From contig NC_084921.1 in assembly GCF_958298935.1 (NCBI RefSeq), positions 506,001 through 570,000 on the forward strand: a stretch of 64,000 nucleotides of DNA, read 5' to 3'. Each line of letters starts with the position of its first letter. Position 1 is the stretch's first letter. This document shows, piece after piece, positions 36,917-49,720 of the stretch. The translations under genes were made by a program, and so were the position numbers. The DNA is from Phragmites australis (Eukaryota > Streptophyta > Magnoliopsida > Poales > Poaceae). The notes beneath the pieces are model-generated. The model did no database searches. It was not told where the DNA came from and saw nothing but the letters and a program-made list of their open reading frames with translations.

Positions 36917-39900
36917 AGACGAAGTTCTCAAGTGAGTTGAATATGTTAATCAATAAAACTTCTAATTTATACGTTAATGATGTGACTTTGTTAGGTGAAT
37001 GAGAAAGCTATCACTGTAGTTTCATGTAGAGAATACGATGTGCAGGCATGCAACTTATGATGTATCACAGCGATAGGACATCACAATGCACTTTCTAATC
37101 ATACAGAGTAAACATGTAATCGCACCGATGCTTCAAAAAAGTTTGAATGTTTTAAGAAAGAAAATGGCCAATTTATTAGATTACCATCTTGAGAAAAAAT
37201 ACGTCACCATTAAACTTCAGTGGATATCGACTAGGATCTGTAATATGCTTATGTTGCACAGAAATATATGAAGAAGGGCGGGTCTGGTACAGTAGTAGAG
37301 TCTCTCTACTTGTGTTCTGGAGGTCCTGTGTTCGAATCAACCTCCTTGTAGAAAAAGCAAGGCTGCCTAGAAATTCCCTTCCCTTAGACCCCAGAATGTG
37401 TGGGAGCTTTCACCAGCATATAAATATGAGAGATTTGGAGAAATTATGAACTTGAAGCACAACTGCACAAATACTGGTATATTATTACATTCGTATTAAG
37501 GGGACTACAAAATGAGCCTACATGATTAGGTGTGATACAACTAAGTTTTATGTTCAAAGATTCACAAACCTGGTTACCTGAATCTTTGCATTTTGCTTTT
37601 TTTTTTCCCTGACCTTGTTCGGTTATGCATGCAAAAGGGTGATATCTTGACTGTTAAATAAGAGTTTTATTTGGATTACCATTTCATTTGTTAGCCATTT
37701 GTCTCATACTCTCATGGCATCCGCACCATAATAATATTTTGTAAGTAGATATGATATTGATAGATTTATATGTTATATTAATAACATATAGTAATGTTTT
37801 GTGTAAGTTTATCAGATTGTGCCACTGTCACATACTGATTAAAGATGAACATCTTTTAGTAAGTAAATAGCAGTCCACCAAATTAACAATAGTATCCAAT
37901 ATATAAATTGGTTGCGATCATAGCCGTGTCCAGTGATCATCAGACTCATTATTCTATTAACCTAGCTTGTGTTAACTTTGGCGCCTCACCTTGAACATTG
38001 ATGTTCTTGGATAACTATTGGGAGGTCTAATGACTACCAGCCATTTAAGTGGATACCACTGTTAGCCTGTATTTGCTACCGTATTGGATAATGAAGGGTG
38101 GTACAAATAGATGGGCAAATAACTATAATGTGCAAGATGTGTACGCCATCATTTAGTTATTTACTCTTTTCTAAATCTGGAATATCCGAAAATATGCGCG
38201 CTCAATCCAGATTGGACCACATTGTTGGGTCAAGCCCCACTGGAAGTTTTGGTACTGAAGAACTTGTTCCGATCTTGCTTTGCTCTCTGCACAGTACATG
38301 CCAGTGGATGCAGCTAACTTTTTGATAGCAAGAGCATTGGAATTCATTTGTCAATCAACATAAAGGTAGAGAAGCAACTGGCTTGCTATGAGGGCAGTGA
38401 AAGCTGAAAGGACTCCAATCATCAGGAAGCAGCTTAGCGCGCTGCTGCTGTCTACTACTCCCCGACAGATTGGCATAATTCAAGGGTGCTAAGGGCCAAA
38501 AGAGTTTGGTACTTGGTGCCCCAAGTAAATCAAATAAAACAGAAAACCAGCACGCTACTTGATGAGGGATTAGAGTAGCACAATGGCCATGGATCTGAGA
38601 GAATTTACTGGGGACGTGTAATGCTAGTTAACTAAGTAAATTTGTGGTCTTCGAGGTCTCCCTTGGTAAGTCTATGAGCTGGAATCCATGGGGGAGCGTA
38701 CATTCCAAGCGTATCAAATATCATGCTCATCATATCTTTAGAGAGTTGGGGCAGGGTTTGGTTGGTGTGTCCCTGCGATTTGTTTTCTGTGGCGATATTG
38801 GAATTAGGGGAGAGCTTGCGGTTTATTTGTCTTTGTTAAAATACGGCGTTCCACACCCCGATCACAGCTGTGCAGACGTTGGTCGGACGGCTGTCGGAGG
38901 TACAGTTTGTTAAAATGTTAACAGAGGGGAAGCTTTCTGGAGGATCTGCTGTGCCATGTGATGGTAGACCCTCTCCTGTCATTGGTCTGTGCCAGAAGGT
39001 ACGGTTGAGGGGAACTTTTATATGTATTCTCTGTCACTTGTTCAATGTTTTTTGCTTCAAAATTGGGTCTGTGTTTGGTGGTATAACAAGTGTTGCAGTA
39101 TACAATGGTGGACCATTACATTAATTTGTTCCGTTGCCCTGCATGTGCTCTGTTACGTTTCCGTACCAGTGCCTCATTTTGATTCGAATCCTTGCTGCTT
39201 CTTGTTTGTTTAGTTTTTCAATTTTCCCTTTGTGCCAATCAGTTTCTACAGGATAGCTACACCCTGTAGGTTCTGCAGAGAAATGCCAAAAGAACATAAG
39301 TTAGCCCTGCTACTAGCTGACAAGATGTTTGTGAGGTATACTCAAATCTCCTAAAGAATCAAACGTGATGTATTACCTTGGCATCTTATAACAACACTGG
39401 TGTTTTTTTTTTTAAAAAAAAAGGATAAACAAGCAAGCTTAGTTTACAAACAAGGTATGGAAAGCTAATGTCACTTTTAGTGTTACCCACGATAATTTAT
39501 CGTTTTGAGAGTTTCACTTGAATGTTTTTGAGTGATTTCAGCGATTTCTGGGACTTCCAGTATGGCTGAATCAGCAAGCTGACATGCATATCTGATCTAT
39601 TGTTAGCTCATATTATTTTCAGTAATATTACATATTACACAAGTACATAACGGTTTCTATAGTAGATGATTGGCTGCACTGGATGGATTAACAAGAGACC
39701 ATCATTGTAGGGGAACCAACCTTTCCACATGGCTATTTGTACTGTGTCCATTTGTTTTTGAGTTGGCCTGACTTGGGAAGGCGACATGGTGCCATTTCAG
39801 TACTATTAGCCACTTTTTATGATGACAGTTTTGCTTCATCACTTGGAGGCTCTGTGTAAGTACAACTGCATAACATTTTTTGTGCACCCTTAGTTTTTTT

Positions 39901-41210
39901 TTTATAAATGCAACATCATTAATACGCGTCTATCCTGATGAACTCGTTAGATTATATAGTACTGTATGAATATCAGTAAAGGAGTACCATCTGTTTCTAT
40001 CACATGGAGGGTGCTCTGATTCAGCTACTTTGCACTAGCTGGCGATTCCAATACTATAATATAAGCTAGTATTGAGTTGTTCGAGTTTTATGATCCTGCA
40101 ATCTCCTTTTTGCAGTATAAAAAATGTGACACGAAGACTAAATATCTTTTTTTTGGAAAGCTCCCCAAGAGTGAAGAATTATTTTTGTATCTGTTGGATT
40201 GATTGTGCAAGGAAAGAAGGTTCCTGGAGATTCACTTAGTTGACTAGCAGCGGAGAGGTGGAGATTATTGGCGAGATGTACAAGCAGCCGTGGATTGCCC
40301 CTAGGAGGGGAACCGGATTGCACAAATTAACAAACAAAAGGACTACAGTAGAGAAAGGACAAGAGATGATTCTCTGGTATTAAGACATCAACTTGTCCCA
40401 CCCACTCTACTTCCCCTCCCTTTTATACTCGCAATATCCATTTTGAATTCATATCGTCCTGCAACATGCATCCAACCATCCTAAAGTCCGATTCCATTGT
40501 TCTTACCATTTGCTACTGCGAAGTCCTTCTCTTTGCATGCTAAAATCACATGAATGATGAGTCTGGAAAAGAAAGGTAGCCTGGTATGATCATTGCATGC
40601 AGAAATCTAATCTTGTACACTAGTGTATACTTTTGCAGCATGTCGTGAATATATATCACGCACAAGGATCGTTAACAAATGCCAATGCGGTCCCATGCAG
40701 TCCGATGTTTTGCACCATGCTGTGCAACGGTCCTAACGTGATGGTAAACTTACCTTCCTCCTGAAAACTCGCTCATGAGTTGCTCAATTGTTTACATTTC
40801 ACGCCTTTTCATGCTGCCACCGTGATGGTAAAGGTGTTTCTAGGCCCCCGGATTTTGATAATAAAGCGTGCTTCGCTTGTCGGCTACGGGTAGTGGAGGA
40901 CCCTATGCTCAGTTGCGTGGTATGCAATAGTTAGCCCTAACCCTATTCGTGAAAACAATCAACAGGGTTTAACCCACTGCTTGCTTATTTTAATCGTAAA
41001 GGTAATTATGCGGTGTGTTGGGGTCACATGCTCTTTACTTCTTTAGCATGCCAATTGCTTCATTTCTTTATGGCGCATTGCTAGGATAGGGAAGAAGAAT
41101 GCCATCTCACTAGTATGGAGGGCAAGGAAGGATGCCCTCTGGCACATGCTTTCTTGCACATAACATCACTCCCCTCCCCTGGCCCAAATTCTGTGATAAA
41201 TTACATATAT
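36917..41210. other. Long AT-rich stretch without a supported gene
   Basis: Frames are short and unrelated to known proteins, including 38644-38913 and 38870-39124 on the + strand. Poly-T/A runs near 39403-39422 and 39894-39904 suggest old retroposed pieces. No terminal repeats could be paired. Confidence 0.4.
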
Positions 41211-41232
41211 ACATCATAAAGTGATATTTTAA

Positions 41233-41985
41233 ACTTGAGTAAATTTTATAAAACTATAGATATTTTGATAAAATTATTGCAAAATTCTATATTTAAGCAA
41301 TAGTTTAACAATACTACGTATCTTTGGTGAAATTATCATAAAACTACAGATCTAAGCAATGATTTCACAAAACTACAGATTTAGCGTTGATTTTATTGCA
41401 AAATTACATATTCTAGAGGAGATGTTCTCAGCACCGTCATCATGACGACTAGGTCTCGCTTGCAGTTTCACAACAGCTGTCAACTCATGAAACGAACCGT
41501 CCAAGAGCTTATAAAACTATAGAGACTTTAGCAAAATTATCGTAAATCGTAAAATTACAAATTTAAGCAATAATTTCACAAAGCTACAAATTTAACGCCA
41601 AGTTTACCGTAAAATTATAGATTCTATCGCAGACCTATTAACCTAATGAATGAGCCCCGCTTGCAGTCACATGAACTCCTGGACGGTCCGCTTTATGAGT
41701 TGGCAGCTGCTGTGAGACTACAAGCGGGGTCCCGTCGTCATGGTAACGGGGCTGAGAACAATTCCTCCAGAATATGTAGTTTTGCGATAAAATCGACGCT
41801 AAATCCGTAGTTTTATGAAATTATTGCTTAAATTTATAGTTTTTCGATGATTTTACCAAAATATATGTAGTTTTGCGATAAAATTTATACTAAACATGTA
41901 GTTTTGTAAAACTATTATTTAAATTTGTAGTTTTGCAATGATTTTATTAAAGTATTTGTAGTTTTACGAAATTTACTCTTTAAAC
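41233..41985. repeat. Foldback element with long inverted arms
   Basis: The left arm (41233-41510) and right arm (about 41650-41985) are imperfect inverted copies. Both carry AAACT(A/T)GAGTAAATTT-like ends, serial AAACTACA.ATTTA blocks and the unit GTTCTCAGC(A/C)CCGT, CATGACGAC, CGCTTG(C/T)AGT, AACTCAT(G/A)AA. A third, related block (41510-41640) lies between them. A hairpin of roughly 300-bp arms would form. This type of palindromic repeat is usually a large MITE or foldback transposon. No target duplication was identified. Confidence 0.75.
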
Positions 41986-41989
41986 TTGT

Positions 41990-44020
41990 GGCACATTAAC
42001 TTTCAGTTTTGTTTTTCAAAGTTAGGTGGCTACATTTACTGCCTGATACAAGCTTAAAGTGATGGTAAAGATGTTTGATGGCAAATTAGTAAAAGATAAT
42101 CATATCTAGATTCTAAGATATTTCAATGTCTGTTCTCAGCGTTTCTTAAAAGGAAAAAGGTGAGAAGAATGGTGCGACAGCCCAAAAGGAGTTTGGAAAT
42201 ATTTTGTGGGGAAGAATGCGCAACGAGGGGTTGGATGCTGTGCATCCACGAGCTTTCCTTTTACCCAATTGAACATGGCTTTGGGAAGAAGAGAAAGGCA
42301 TTTGATGGAGGTAACTCGCTCAGGTGGGGAGAAGAGCCTGCGCTCCACCTGGCCACTGCAGTGGCTGCTCTGTCTATGCCTTCGCCTTTTTTCACGAAAG
42401 AGGTAAAAAGGAGCTGTGCACTCGAAACTTTGATGCTGGCAACCTATACGTACCGGCATCATGCTATACCGCTTGCTTGTGAAACCTGTGATGCAGGAAC
42501 AGTCCATCGGGGTATAAGTAAATCCTGCTGTACAAATGCACATTGTTTTCTGCTGATCAACGATTGGAGTTCTAGACATGTGGTAGGTACTTTAGGTTTT
42601 CATTACCCCTAGACGGCGGCTGTATGAAGCAGCTGATTTCTGCAGCTTGTGCCCCTGATTCTTTACAAGAAGCACGAGTCCAGCAAATCACAGCCGTGTC
42701 AATTTACTGAGCTGCTATCAGTATACCGACCAATTCTGCAGATGCAAAGCATCAGCCTGTGCAAGACAACTGTACCTGTATGGAAAGATGCAGTTATTTA
42801 ATCCCGTTAAAACCGGCAAGCAGGTGAGCAGAGCGAAGTTCTTGTGTTCCATGAAATGAATCTGAGCTTTACTTTGCATGATCCAGATCCAAAACTAAAT
42901 TTGAATCATTTTTGCAGATCCCAAGAGTAGCCACCCCGCCTGCCTGTCCCAAGTACTCTCTCGCTGCTCCCCCACAACCACAGGAGTTAGGCCAATCCAG
43001 CAGCATAGCAGGTGGCCATCTCATCCCGTTTCCATTTCACGCTTTCGATGCAATGCAATGTGGTAGTGCTGTGTCGGCCAGCGCAGTCTTACAGGGGAGA
43101 TGAACAGTTGCAGGGCCGAGCGCCACCACCAGCGCAGGGCCCCTCCTCCGCGCCGCGGTCCGATGCGGCAGCAGCCTTTATGGGGAGGAGGCTCATCGGC
43201 CGCTACAGTGCTGGTCCTCGGTCGGGCCGCGGCCGGTGACAGCTATGCCGGCCGGGCACCGTACATGCCTTGGGCGCCAACACATTCATGCCTCGCAGAG
43301 AGGTGGCAATGAATTGAAGCTGATGACGGAGTGGTGCTGGCTGTGCAGAGCACGTGCGATTCGTACACCGTCGCAGTGATCAGTCTGGTTATCCACAACA
43401 TCTGCTGCTTTCTTGGCTGCCGGGTTTACTCCCCGGCTGTGACGCACCGTTTGTTCCCTTTGCAAGGCACTCTTAAATACTCAGCACCCAGCAGTGTCCA
43501 TCTCTTCCTTTAATGACTCCTGATCTGCATTGCAAGAGGACCACAGAGTGAACAATGTCACAGAAGTAAACAGACGCACTGTGGCGCCACAATCTTAACA
43601 TCATGCATTCCCCCTTTTTTTGGCTCTCTTTTCCCTTGTCACCTTTTCCTTCATGTGTCAAAAACAAACAGAACACGACATGTGTACAATTCGCAATCTT
43701 TCATACACCAAACCCAACAAAACCCCATCCAAGGAGGAGAGAAATCATCAACCCAAAAGACAGAAAAATTGGGATGCACAGGTCAAACCTTCTAAACTGC
43801 TTACTCACTTATCTACTAATCTAAGCTGCTGCTGGGATCTTCAGCAGGATATATGTTAGTACAGTACAGGGGGTGCTTCTAATCATTAATCATTCTCTGG
43901 TGGCAGCTTGCTCCTATGATCTCTGCTCTTGAGGACAAAGCAGCACATCCTGAGCTTGAGGGGGTCATTTGGTTATTCTGCCAGGCGCAATTGACACTGA
44001 CAAGGTTAGTAACTTGGTCT
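41990..44020. other. 3' flank of the P450 gene
   Basis: A + frame at 42160-42612 (150 aa) has no similarity I recognise and no good coding texture. The 43080-43250 part is GC-rich. The last few hundred bases before 44020 are likely the P450 3'UTR and terminator. Confidence 0.4.
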
Positions 44021-44022
44021 TC

Positions 44023-46841
44023 TCACAGATGCCGCTTGTGATCCGACGGCTCAGACGATCGTGGTCGGAAGATCACTGGCGCCCCGTATTGCGGGTGGAG
44101 TAGCATCAGGACCGTTGGTGCGTGGAGGTAGTTGGGCGACAGCCGGAATTCGAACCGCTGGAGTATGATGGCCACGGTGAGCTTGGCCTCCAGGAGCGCC
44201 AGGTTCTGGCCAATGCACATCCGCTCTCCCAGCCCGAACGGAATGAACGCCGTCGGGTGCTTGGCCGCCCGCGCCCCGCCGTCTGTGAAGCGCGCCGGGT
44301 TGAACTGCGTGGCGTCCGGCCCCCACAGCCGCGTGTCGTGGTGCACGGCCATGATCGGGATCAGCAGCTCCGTGTCGCGCGGGATGAGGCACCCGCCGAG
44401 CTCCACGTCGGTTTTGGCTCGCCGCACCGTCGCCACGGCCGGCGGGTACAGCCGCAGCGTCTCGTTCAGGATCATCCCGAGCTGCCAGTGAAACCAGCAT
44501 GTGTCAGCTCATCCGACCGGACGTTAGTGTGAAATGATCGGAGAATTCTGTCAGAGGACACGAGCTTACAGTCTTGAGCCTGGCGAGCTGCACGCGGGAG
44601 GGGATGTCGTGCGCGCCGCAGACGTCGAGGACCTCCTGCCGGGCGCGCTCCTGCCACTCCGGGTGCATGGCCAGCACGACGGTGGTCCACGTCAGGAGGT
44701 TCGACGTTGTTTGCTTGCCGGCGAAGAAGAACGTCTTGCACTCCTCCACTATGTCGTTCACGGTGACGGGGCTCACCTTGCCGCCGTTGCTGCTCGCCTT
44801 GATCATGAGGCCAAGGAGATCCTTGGCGCAGCCGTTGAGCTTCTCGTCGTCCGCAGCCTCCTGTCGTCGGCCAATAAGCGTCACCAGGTTCTTTCTGATC
44901 TCCTTGTCCAGCTTCCACGAGCTCGTGTTCTTCTTGGTCGGTAAGAACCTGTGCAAACACACACAAAACCATGTCATTTCGTTTCATAATTGGAGACCAA
45001 ACAAAACATGAACTGTAAGTACAATTTTGGCGTCATATTAGTTGACTAATCACCTGTATCCAGGGATGAAGACCTTGCGAAATGCCTCGGAGGCGAAGGC
45101 CATGAGCTGCGTCTGGAGCTTGAAAACGGCCTTGCCGTCCTCGTAGCTCCGGCCGAACGCCGTGCGGGTGATGGCGTCCTCCGTCACCACCTGGAACCAC
45201 TCGGACACGTCGATCTCGACCTCGCCGGACGCTGCGGCGGCCATGTCGCGCCACTTCTCCACCATGTCCACCACCGTCTTCCCGACGAACGGCAGCAGCA
45301 ACTGCATTGCACCCACGCTCATCATCACCACCATTCACCACGCGCGTCGGCGACGCCAAGAACAGAGTTTTACCAACAAGAAACCGACTGACTGACCTTG
45401 AGGTTCTCCATGTGGAAGGCTGGCGTGAGCACCTTGCGGCGGTGCGCCCACTTCTCGCCGCGCAGGCTGACGAGCCCTTCGCCCTCTAGCTGCCGCACCA
45501 TGGGGTGCGACTCGTAGCGGTCAAAGTGCTCTGCGCGGGACAGCAGGATCTCCCGGATGAGGTCGGGGTCGGCGACGGCGAGCCGCGGCGTCGGGCCGAA
45601 CCATATCAGGAACGTCGAACCTGAAGGAAGAGGCAGGCACGAACCGTGAGCGTGACAAGAAGACGAGGCGCCCAATGATTAGCCAGGGAGGCCATGTTAC
45701 ACCACATCAGCATCCACCAGCTGCCAAGAAGGCAGGGCAGGACAGGACGGGGCAGTGGACTGGACGCACAACAAACGTACGCAGAGCAGGTACAATGCCC
45801 ATTACACTACGCTACTACCCTACCACATTACGCTATTACAGTCGCAAGGATCACAACACGACACAAGAGCAGAGCAGGTGGCGGAATTGGCTGTGGCGTG
45901 GCGACGGATGGGCCGGAGAAAGAGAGAGAGAGGGAAGACGAGTCGCTGGCGCTGGTGCGGCGCGGCCGGCGCAGGCCATATGGGCGTAAATGGGATGGAG
46001 ATGGGGCAATGCGGTGGTGGCGGACGGCACGGGGGCGCGGTGGGCGGTGGCGGGGAGCAGAAAGGGAGATGTGTAGGCTCATGTCGATGGGGCGGCAAGT
46101 AGGAAATAGACCCTGGCCACCTAACCGGGTTGCAGCCGGGGGACAGCGAAAACGAGAGACAACTACGGCAAACCGCTCCGACAGACCCAGGCGCTCGACA
46201 TGCCACTAAATGCATGTTACCCAAAGGCGGCAGCATCCTGGGAACAAGATGCATGGCACAACCGCAACTTGCTGCTGCTGCTGATGCTCATGTTCTTGGG
46301 CTTGTTCTTGACCGTTCTGCTAATTGGCTTTCCTCTTCTTTCCTTTCCTTTTCTTTTATTTTCGGAGATAGTAAAAGAGAAGGGAAAAGTTGCCGGAGTC
46401 TGGAAGGAGCAGAGAGAAGATGTGCTGCTGCTGAGTAACCGGAGAAACAGAGCCTGGACTGTCAGTCAAGAGTGGAGAGGCAGAGGAGGGACAAGAAGGC
46501 ACTCGACGCGATGGACACAAACACTCGACACCAATGAATCATGAAAGCGAGACGCGCGGTGGCGTACCATAGATTTTCTTCCAGTGGTGGTAGAAAGCGA
46601 GGACGCGCGGGAGGACGTTGTGTGAGCGGTAGGGGCGCGGCATTGGCTTGGCCGAGGCGGCCACCATGAGCGCCACCATCTCGCGGACGCAGCCGACGAA
46701 GAAGCGGTAGCGGGGGCCACGGATCCCCTGCCGCGCGAAGTGCTCCTCCACCCGACGCGGCCGCCACCACAGCACCTCCATCAGCTTCACCGCCACGTAC
46801 GCCGCGAACGCCCATGCCGCCGCCCATCCCCACCCCATCAT
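44023..46841 (-). CDS. CYP734A: Cytochrome P450, CYP734A type (brassinosteroid-inactivating hydroxylase)
   Basis: Five exons (46841-46568, 45620-45397, 45301-45054, 44948-44570, 44481-44023) join in phase with GT-AG introns to give 527 aa, a normal family length. The N-terminus has a membrane anchor (about residues 4-25) and then a Trp/Arg-rich stop-transfer (LWWRPRRVEEHF). Landmarks: I-helix AGKQTTS (325-331), ExxR as ETLR (Glu382, Arg385), PARF (437-440) and the heme loop FGLGERMCIG with Cys464. The sequence GIRGPRYRFFVG, the HPMVRQLEGEGLVSLRGEKW block and overall layout are those of CYP72-clan CYP734A proteins. Those proteins hydroxylate castasterone and brassinolide at C-26 (BAS1 in Arabidopsis) and lower active brassinosteroid on the ER. 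The start chosen is MMGWGW, the first ATG after the TATA box; an upstream in-frame GTG is ignored. Intron 1 is long (947 bp). Which CYP734A paralogue this is cannot be said. Confidence 0.93.
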
Positions 46842-46964
46842 CGCCCGCACCTCGCGTCGGGGAGAGGAGAAGGTAACTACAGAGGTGCGTGCTTCTTGCG
46901 TGTTCGCTGTACTTGGCAGGGGGAGAGGAGAGGGGAGACGTGCTGAGGAGAGAAAGCGAGGGAG

Positions 46965-46973
46965 ATTTATATA
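46965..46973 (-). promoter_or_regulatory. TATA box of the CYP734A-type gene
   Basis: On the minus strand CCCCCCTATATAAATCTCCC gives a TATATAAAT core 124-132 bp upstream of the ATG. This implies transcription from about 46935 and a leader of roughly 95 nt. C-rich tracts lie immediately upstream. It is the only TATA-like motif in the region at a sensible spacing. Confidence 0.7.
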
Positions 46974-47065
46974 GGGGGGTGGGGGGAGGGGGGCGTCGGC
47001 TTGGCCACTGGACTAGCGGTGTGTTACTGTGTTATGTGTAGGACTAGCTTAGTCCATGGGCGTTG

Positions 47066-47400
47066 TAATAAACGGCGGGCATTGCAATGGATATAAATAT
47101 TAAATCTGATAATATTAAATATAGATTTAAGTATATAGATGTAGATGTGCTATTGGAGTATCATTAAACGAATACGTCAGTAGTGATATCATAATTTGAT
47201 TTTAGATGGATTTGAAAAAAGATGAAAAGATTATTCGCTAATTTCACTCTTAATTAATTAATTTATTTTTATCAGTAAAAATGGTCTCAAATCTATAGTC
47301 GGTAATAAGATGGAGAGGTTGAATGATAAAAGTAGATAATTATTTGAATTTTAAAGGATTTTATTGAACAAGAGTAGAGTAGGGGGGGAAATGATGTGAT
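47066..47400. repeat. Dispersed repeat, copy 1 (GGGCATTGCAA-type)
   Basis: From GGGCATTGCAATGG the sequence matches a second copy at 49533-49720 continued at 55131-55310. Shared words include ATAATTTGATTTTAGATG, TCGGTAA.GAT, GGGAGAGGTTG/GGGGAGGTAGG and ATAA.TTATTT.AATTT. This copy is uninterrupted and lies upstream of the P450 gene. I do not know the class; the GTGCATTGCAA start is common at ends of a grass repeat family. Confidence 0.6.
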
Positions 47401-48786
47401 ACTTTATCTGTATTTTATACAGGAAAGATTAGTCGTAGGTGGCAGGATTTCGTTAAGGCGTAGAGGTACGTAGAGTGGTAGCATAGTTAATAACGAATCA
47501 ATGATAACATTGATGCGAGGGAGGAGGGATGTGCGGAGCGAGAGCAGGGCCGGCGCCGCTGGCGCCGTCGTCGCAGGGATTAATACGGGGTCAACCCAAA
47601 TTGGCTACTTTGTTTTCTTCTGGCCTGGCCTGACGCCTCTCTCTCTCTGCGTCGTCGTCTCTCTCTCTCTACGTCGTGGGCCCGCCGCGCCTTGGAACGT
47701 GCCAATGATGTCCATTCTATTCTATGCGCAGCAGGCTATGGAGCACTCTGCTCTGAGCCGCTGCCTCCAGTCCTCCTACCCCTGGTACGCACTGCATATA
47801 CTCCTCTCTCTCGTGGTATCATGCAGTGGCAGCCGTGTATGTATGTACTATCTTTATCCTCTGCTCTGTTGCGATAGTTATGGGCTTGTGTGTGTTAGCT
47901 GATATGCATGAGTAACTGCTCTCTTCTCCTTCCTCTTGGTTGTTCATGGAGATTGACCCTTTTCACAGTGGCTTTTGCTTGGCTGGGTATGCTTTGATGA
48001 TTGATGAGATCTCTTGTTGGGGGTTATATGGGGATGCATCTTCTTGTTGTACATCAGCCATGGTTCTGATTCTACCGTTCGGGGATGGAGGAGGGGAAAA
48101 GGTTGTGTGGCGGCATATGGGCCCCCCGAGCCTGAGCTCAGAAGAGACAAGGGCACCTAATTTTTTTTCTTTAGGTGTAGGATCATTTGATTTAGTAGGG
48201 GAAAAGAAAAGGTGATTGCAGGGAAATTGGTGCTATGCCGCAGCAGGCAAATGTTAGGCTGGTAGGTTCATTTGATGGAGGAACTGGTGTCAGTCTTATT
48301 GGTAACATTGTTTTTCCCCCTCTTGCCTATGTGGCCAAGCTGAAGGAGAAGTTAGTGATCTGTGCATCTTGAAGCTGCATGAACACTGCAACAAACTCCA
48401 CTTGTGCATTCCTTCCTTGATTTCCCATGTGAACTGTTGCCACAAACTCCATTTCTGTATTCCTCTTTCCCTGTGGACTCTTGCAATCCATTCTGGACGG
48501 TTTTGTTTGTTACACATTAAGCCCCCGGAATTGGAGGGGGCCCTTATTTGCTAGTGCTTTTTTTTTTAAGTGACGTTCACATTAATTGTATCTTGTTCTA
48601 TTCTAACATGCCAACATAACTGTTCGGTGGTTCTTAATTCCTTCCTCCCAAAATATCATATGCTCTATTTCTTTGTGACACTTGGGAACAAAAATGAGGA
48701 GCTTCTTGGTTTGGAACTACCCTAGGAATCAATTCCGAAAGTCTCAATCTGCAGAAGTTACTACTACCTACTGCAACCTTTTACTA
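47401..48786. other. Upstream region of the P450 gene, no gene seen
   Basis: A + frame at 47501-47902 (133 aa) is low-complexity and matches nothing known. CT repeats occur near 47640-47670. No exon structure can be supported. Confidence 0.4.
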
Positions 48787-49038
48787 CTCCCTCCAATTTC
48801 CTGGGCGTGCACGTCATTTCAAGATCCAAAGTTTGTAATCTTTTGGCTATCGATTAGTCTGGCAATATGTAGGTTTTGCGATAAAAATAGTACCATTAAA
48901 TTCGTATTTGATAGTATTTTTCTATGACTACAATTTTGTTGCTACAAATAATATAGTATCAGGAAAACTTATAGTCAACATTTGGTTTTGGAGACAGTAC
49001 CCGATCAAACCGCACCTTATATTTTGAAATGGAGGGAG
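48787..49038. mobile_element. Stowaway-like MITE, 252 bp
   Basis: Termini CTCCCTCCAATTTC and (reverse complement of the right end) CTCCCTCCATTTCAAAATA are the classic Tc1/mariner-derived Stowaway ends. The left end is preceded by TA (48785-48786). The right flank is TC rather than TA, so one copy of the TA duplication has mutated. Confidence 0.85.
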
Positions 49039-49532
49039 TCAATTTTATCAGGCATGAATGTGAGTATGTGACAGTGGCGGGTTTAGTATTTTCAACTTGG
49101 GTGTGTATACCCGTCACGCTCGTGCCCATGTGCGTAGCTACGTGCGTCACGTCTCGCTCATGTCCAAGCTGTCATCACGCCCCTCCTAGCTCGAGCCTGC
49201 GCTATCGTCGTCGCTGCCCTCCAGACTTGAGCCCGTGCTCACGCCACGCCCCGCCACCATGACCCCCACTTCGCGCCCGCACCGCCATCGCCCTCCATCT
49301 CAGGAACACAGCTGTCACGTAGTCACACACACAATCTCAGTCTCTCAGGAATCGACACACTCACGCACGCGATCGTCACTTGTGCCTTGAAGGCGCTTGG
49401 GCCGTTATGCGTGGCCTCATGGGCAGAGGGTCATGAGCTATGGCTGCGTCAACGCCGATCAGGTCATGGTGATATAGGCTTGAGCTGTTATGAAACATAG
49501 TCACCAGGCACACCTACACAACATGACACTAG

Positions 49533-49720
49533 CTAAGTGTTCGTGCATTGCAACAAAAACATAAACATTGGACGCAGTCGGTAACATCGAGCATAAATTC
49601 AAAGTATAGAGATATGGATGCGTCATAGAAGTGTTGTTGAATGAATACATCAGAAACGATGCCATAATTTGATTTTAGATGAGACCTGAAAAAGGAGTAG
49701 GAAACTATCTGCTAATTTTC
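49533..49720. repeat. Dispersed repeat, copy 2, left part
   Basis: It is similar to 47066-47230, including GAA(T/C)GAATAC.TCAG, GATGCCATAATTTGATTTTA and the following AT-rich words. It is cut at 49720 by the Gypsy element and resumes at 55131. Confidence 0.65.

Noticed and set aside
36138..36924. An 8-bp duplication around the short hAT derivative
   Set aside because: CATAGAAG and AGACGAAG match only in the last four bases, close to chance.
42160..42612. 150-aa + strand frame downstream of the P450 gene
   Set aside because: There is no recognisable domain and an equally long antisense frame overlaps it; probably chance.
44122..44944. Long + strand frames opposite the P450 exons
   Set aside because: They are antisense shadows of GC-rich exons 4 and 5; their composition is unlike any family.
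49072..49110. A hAT-like left end (CAGTGGCGGGTTTAG)
   Set aside because: No matching right end or duplicated flank was found before the Gypsy element.
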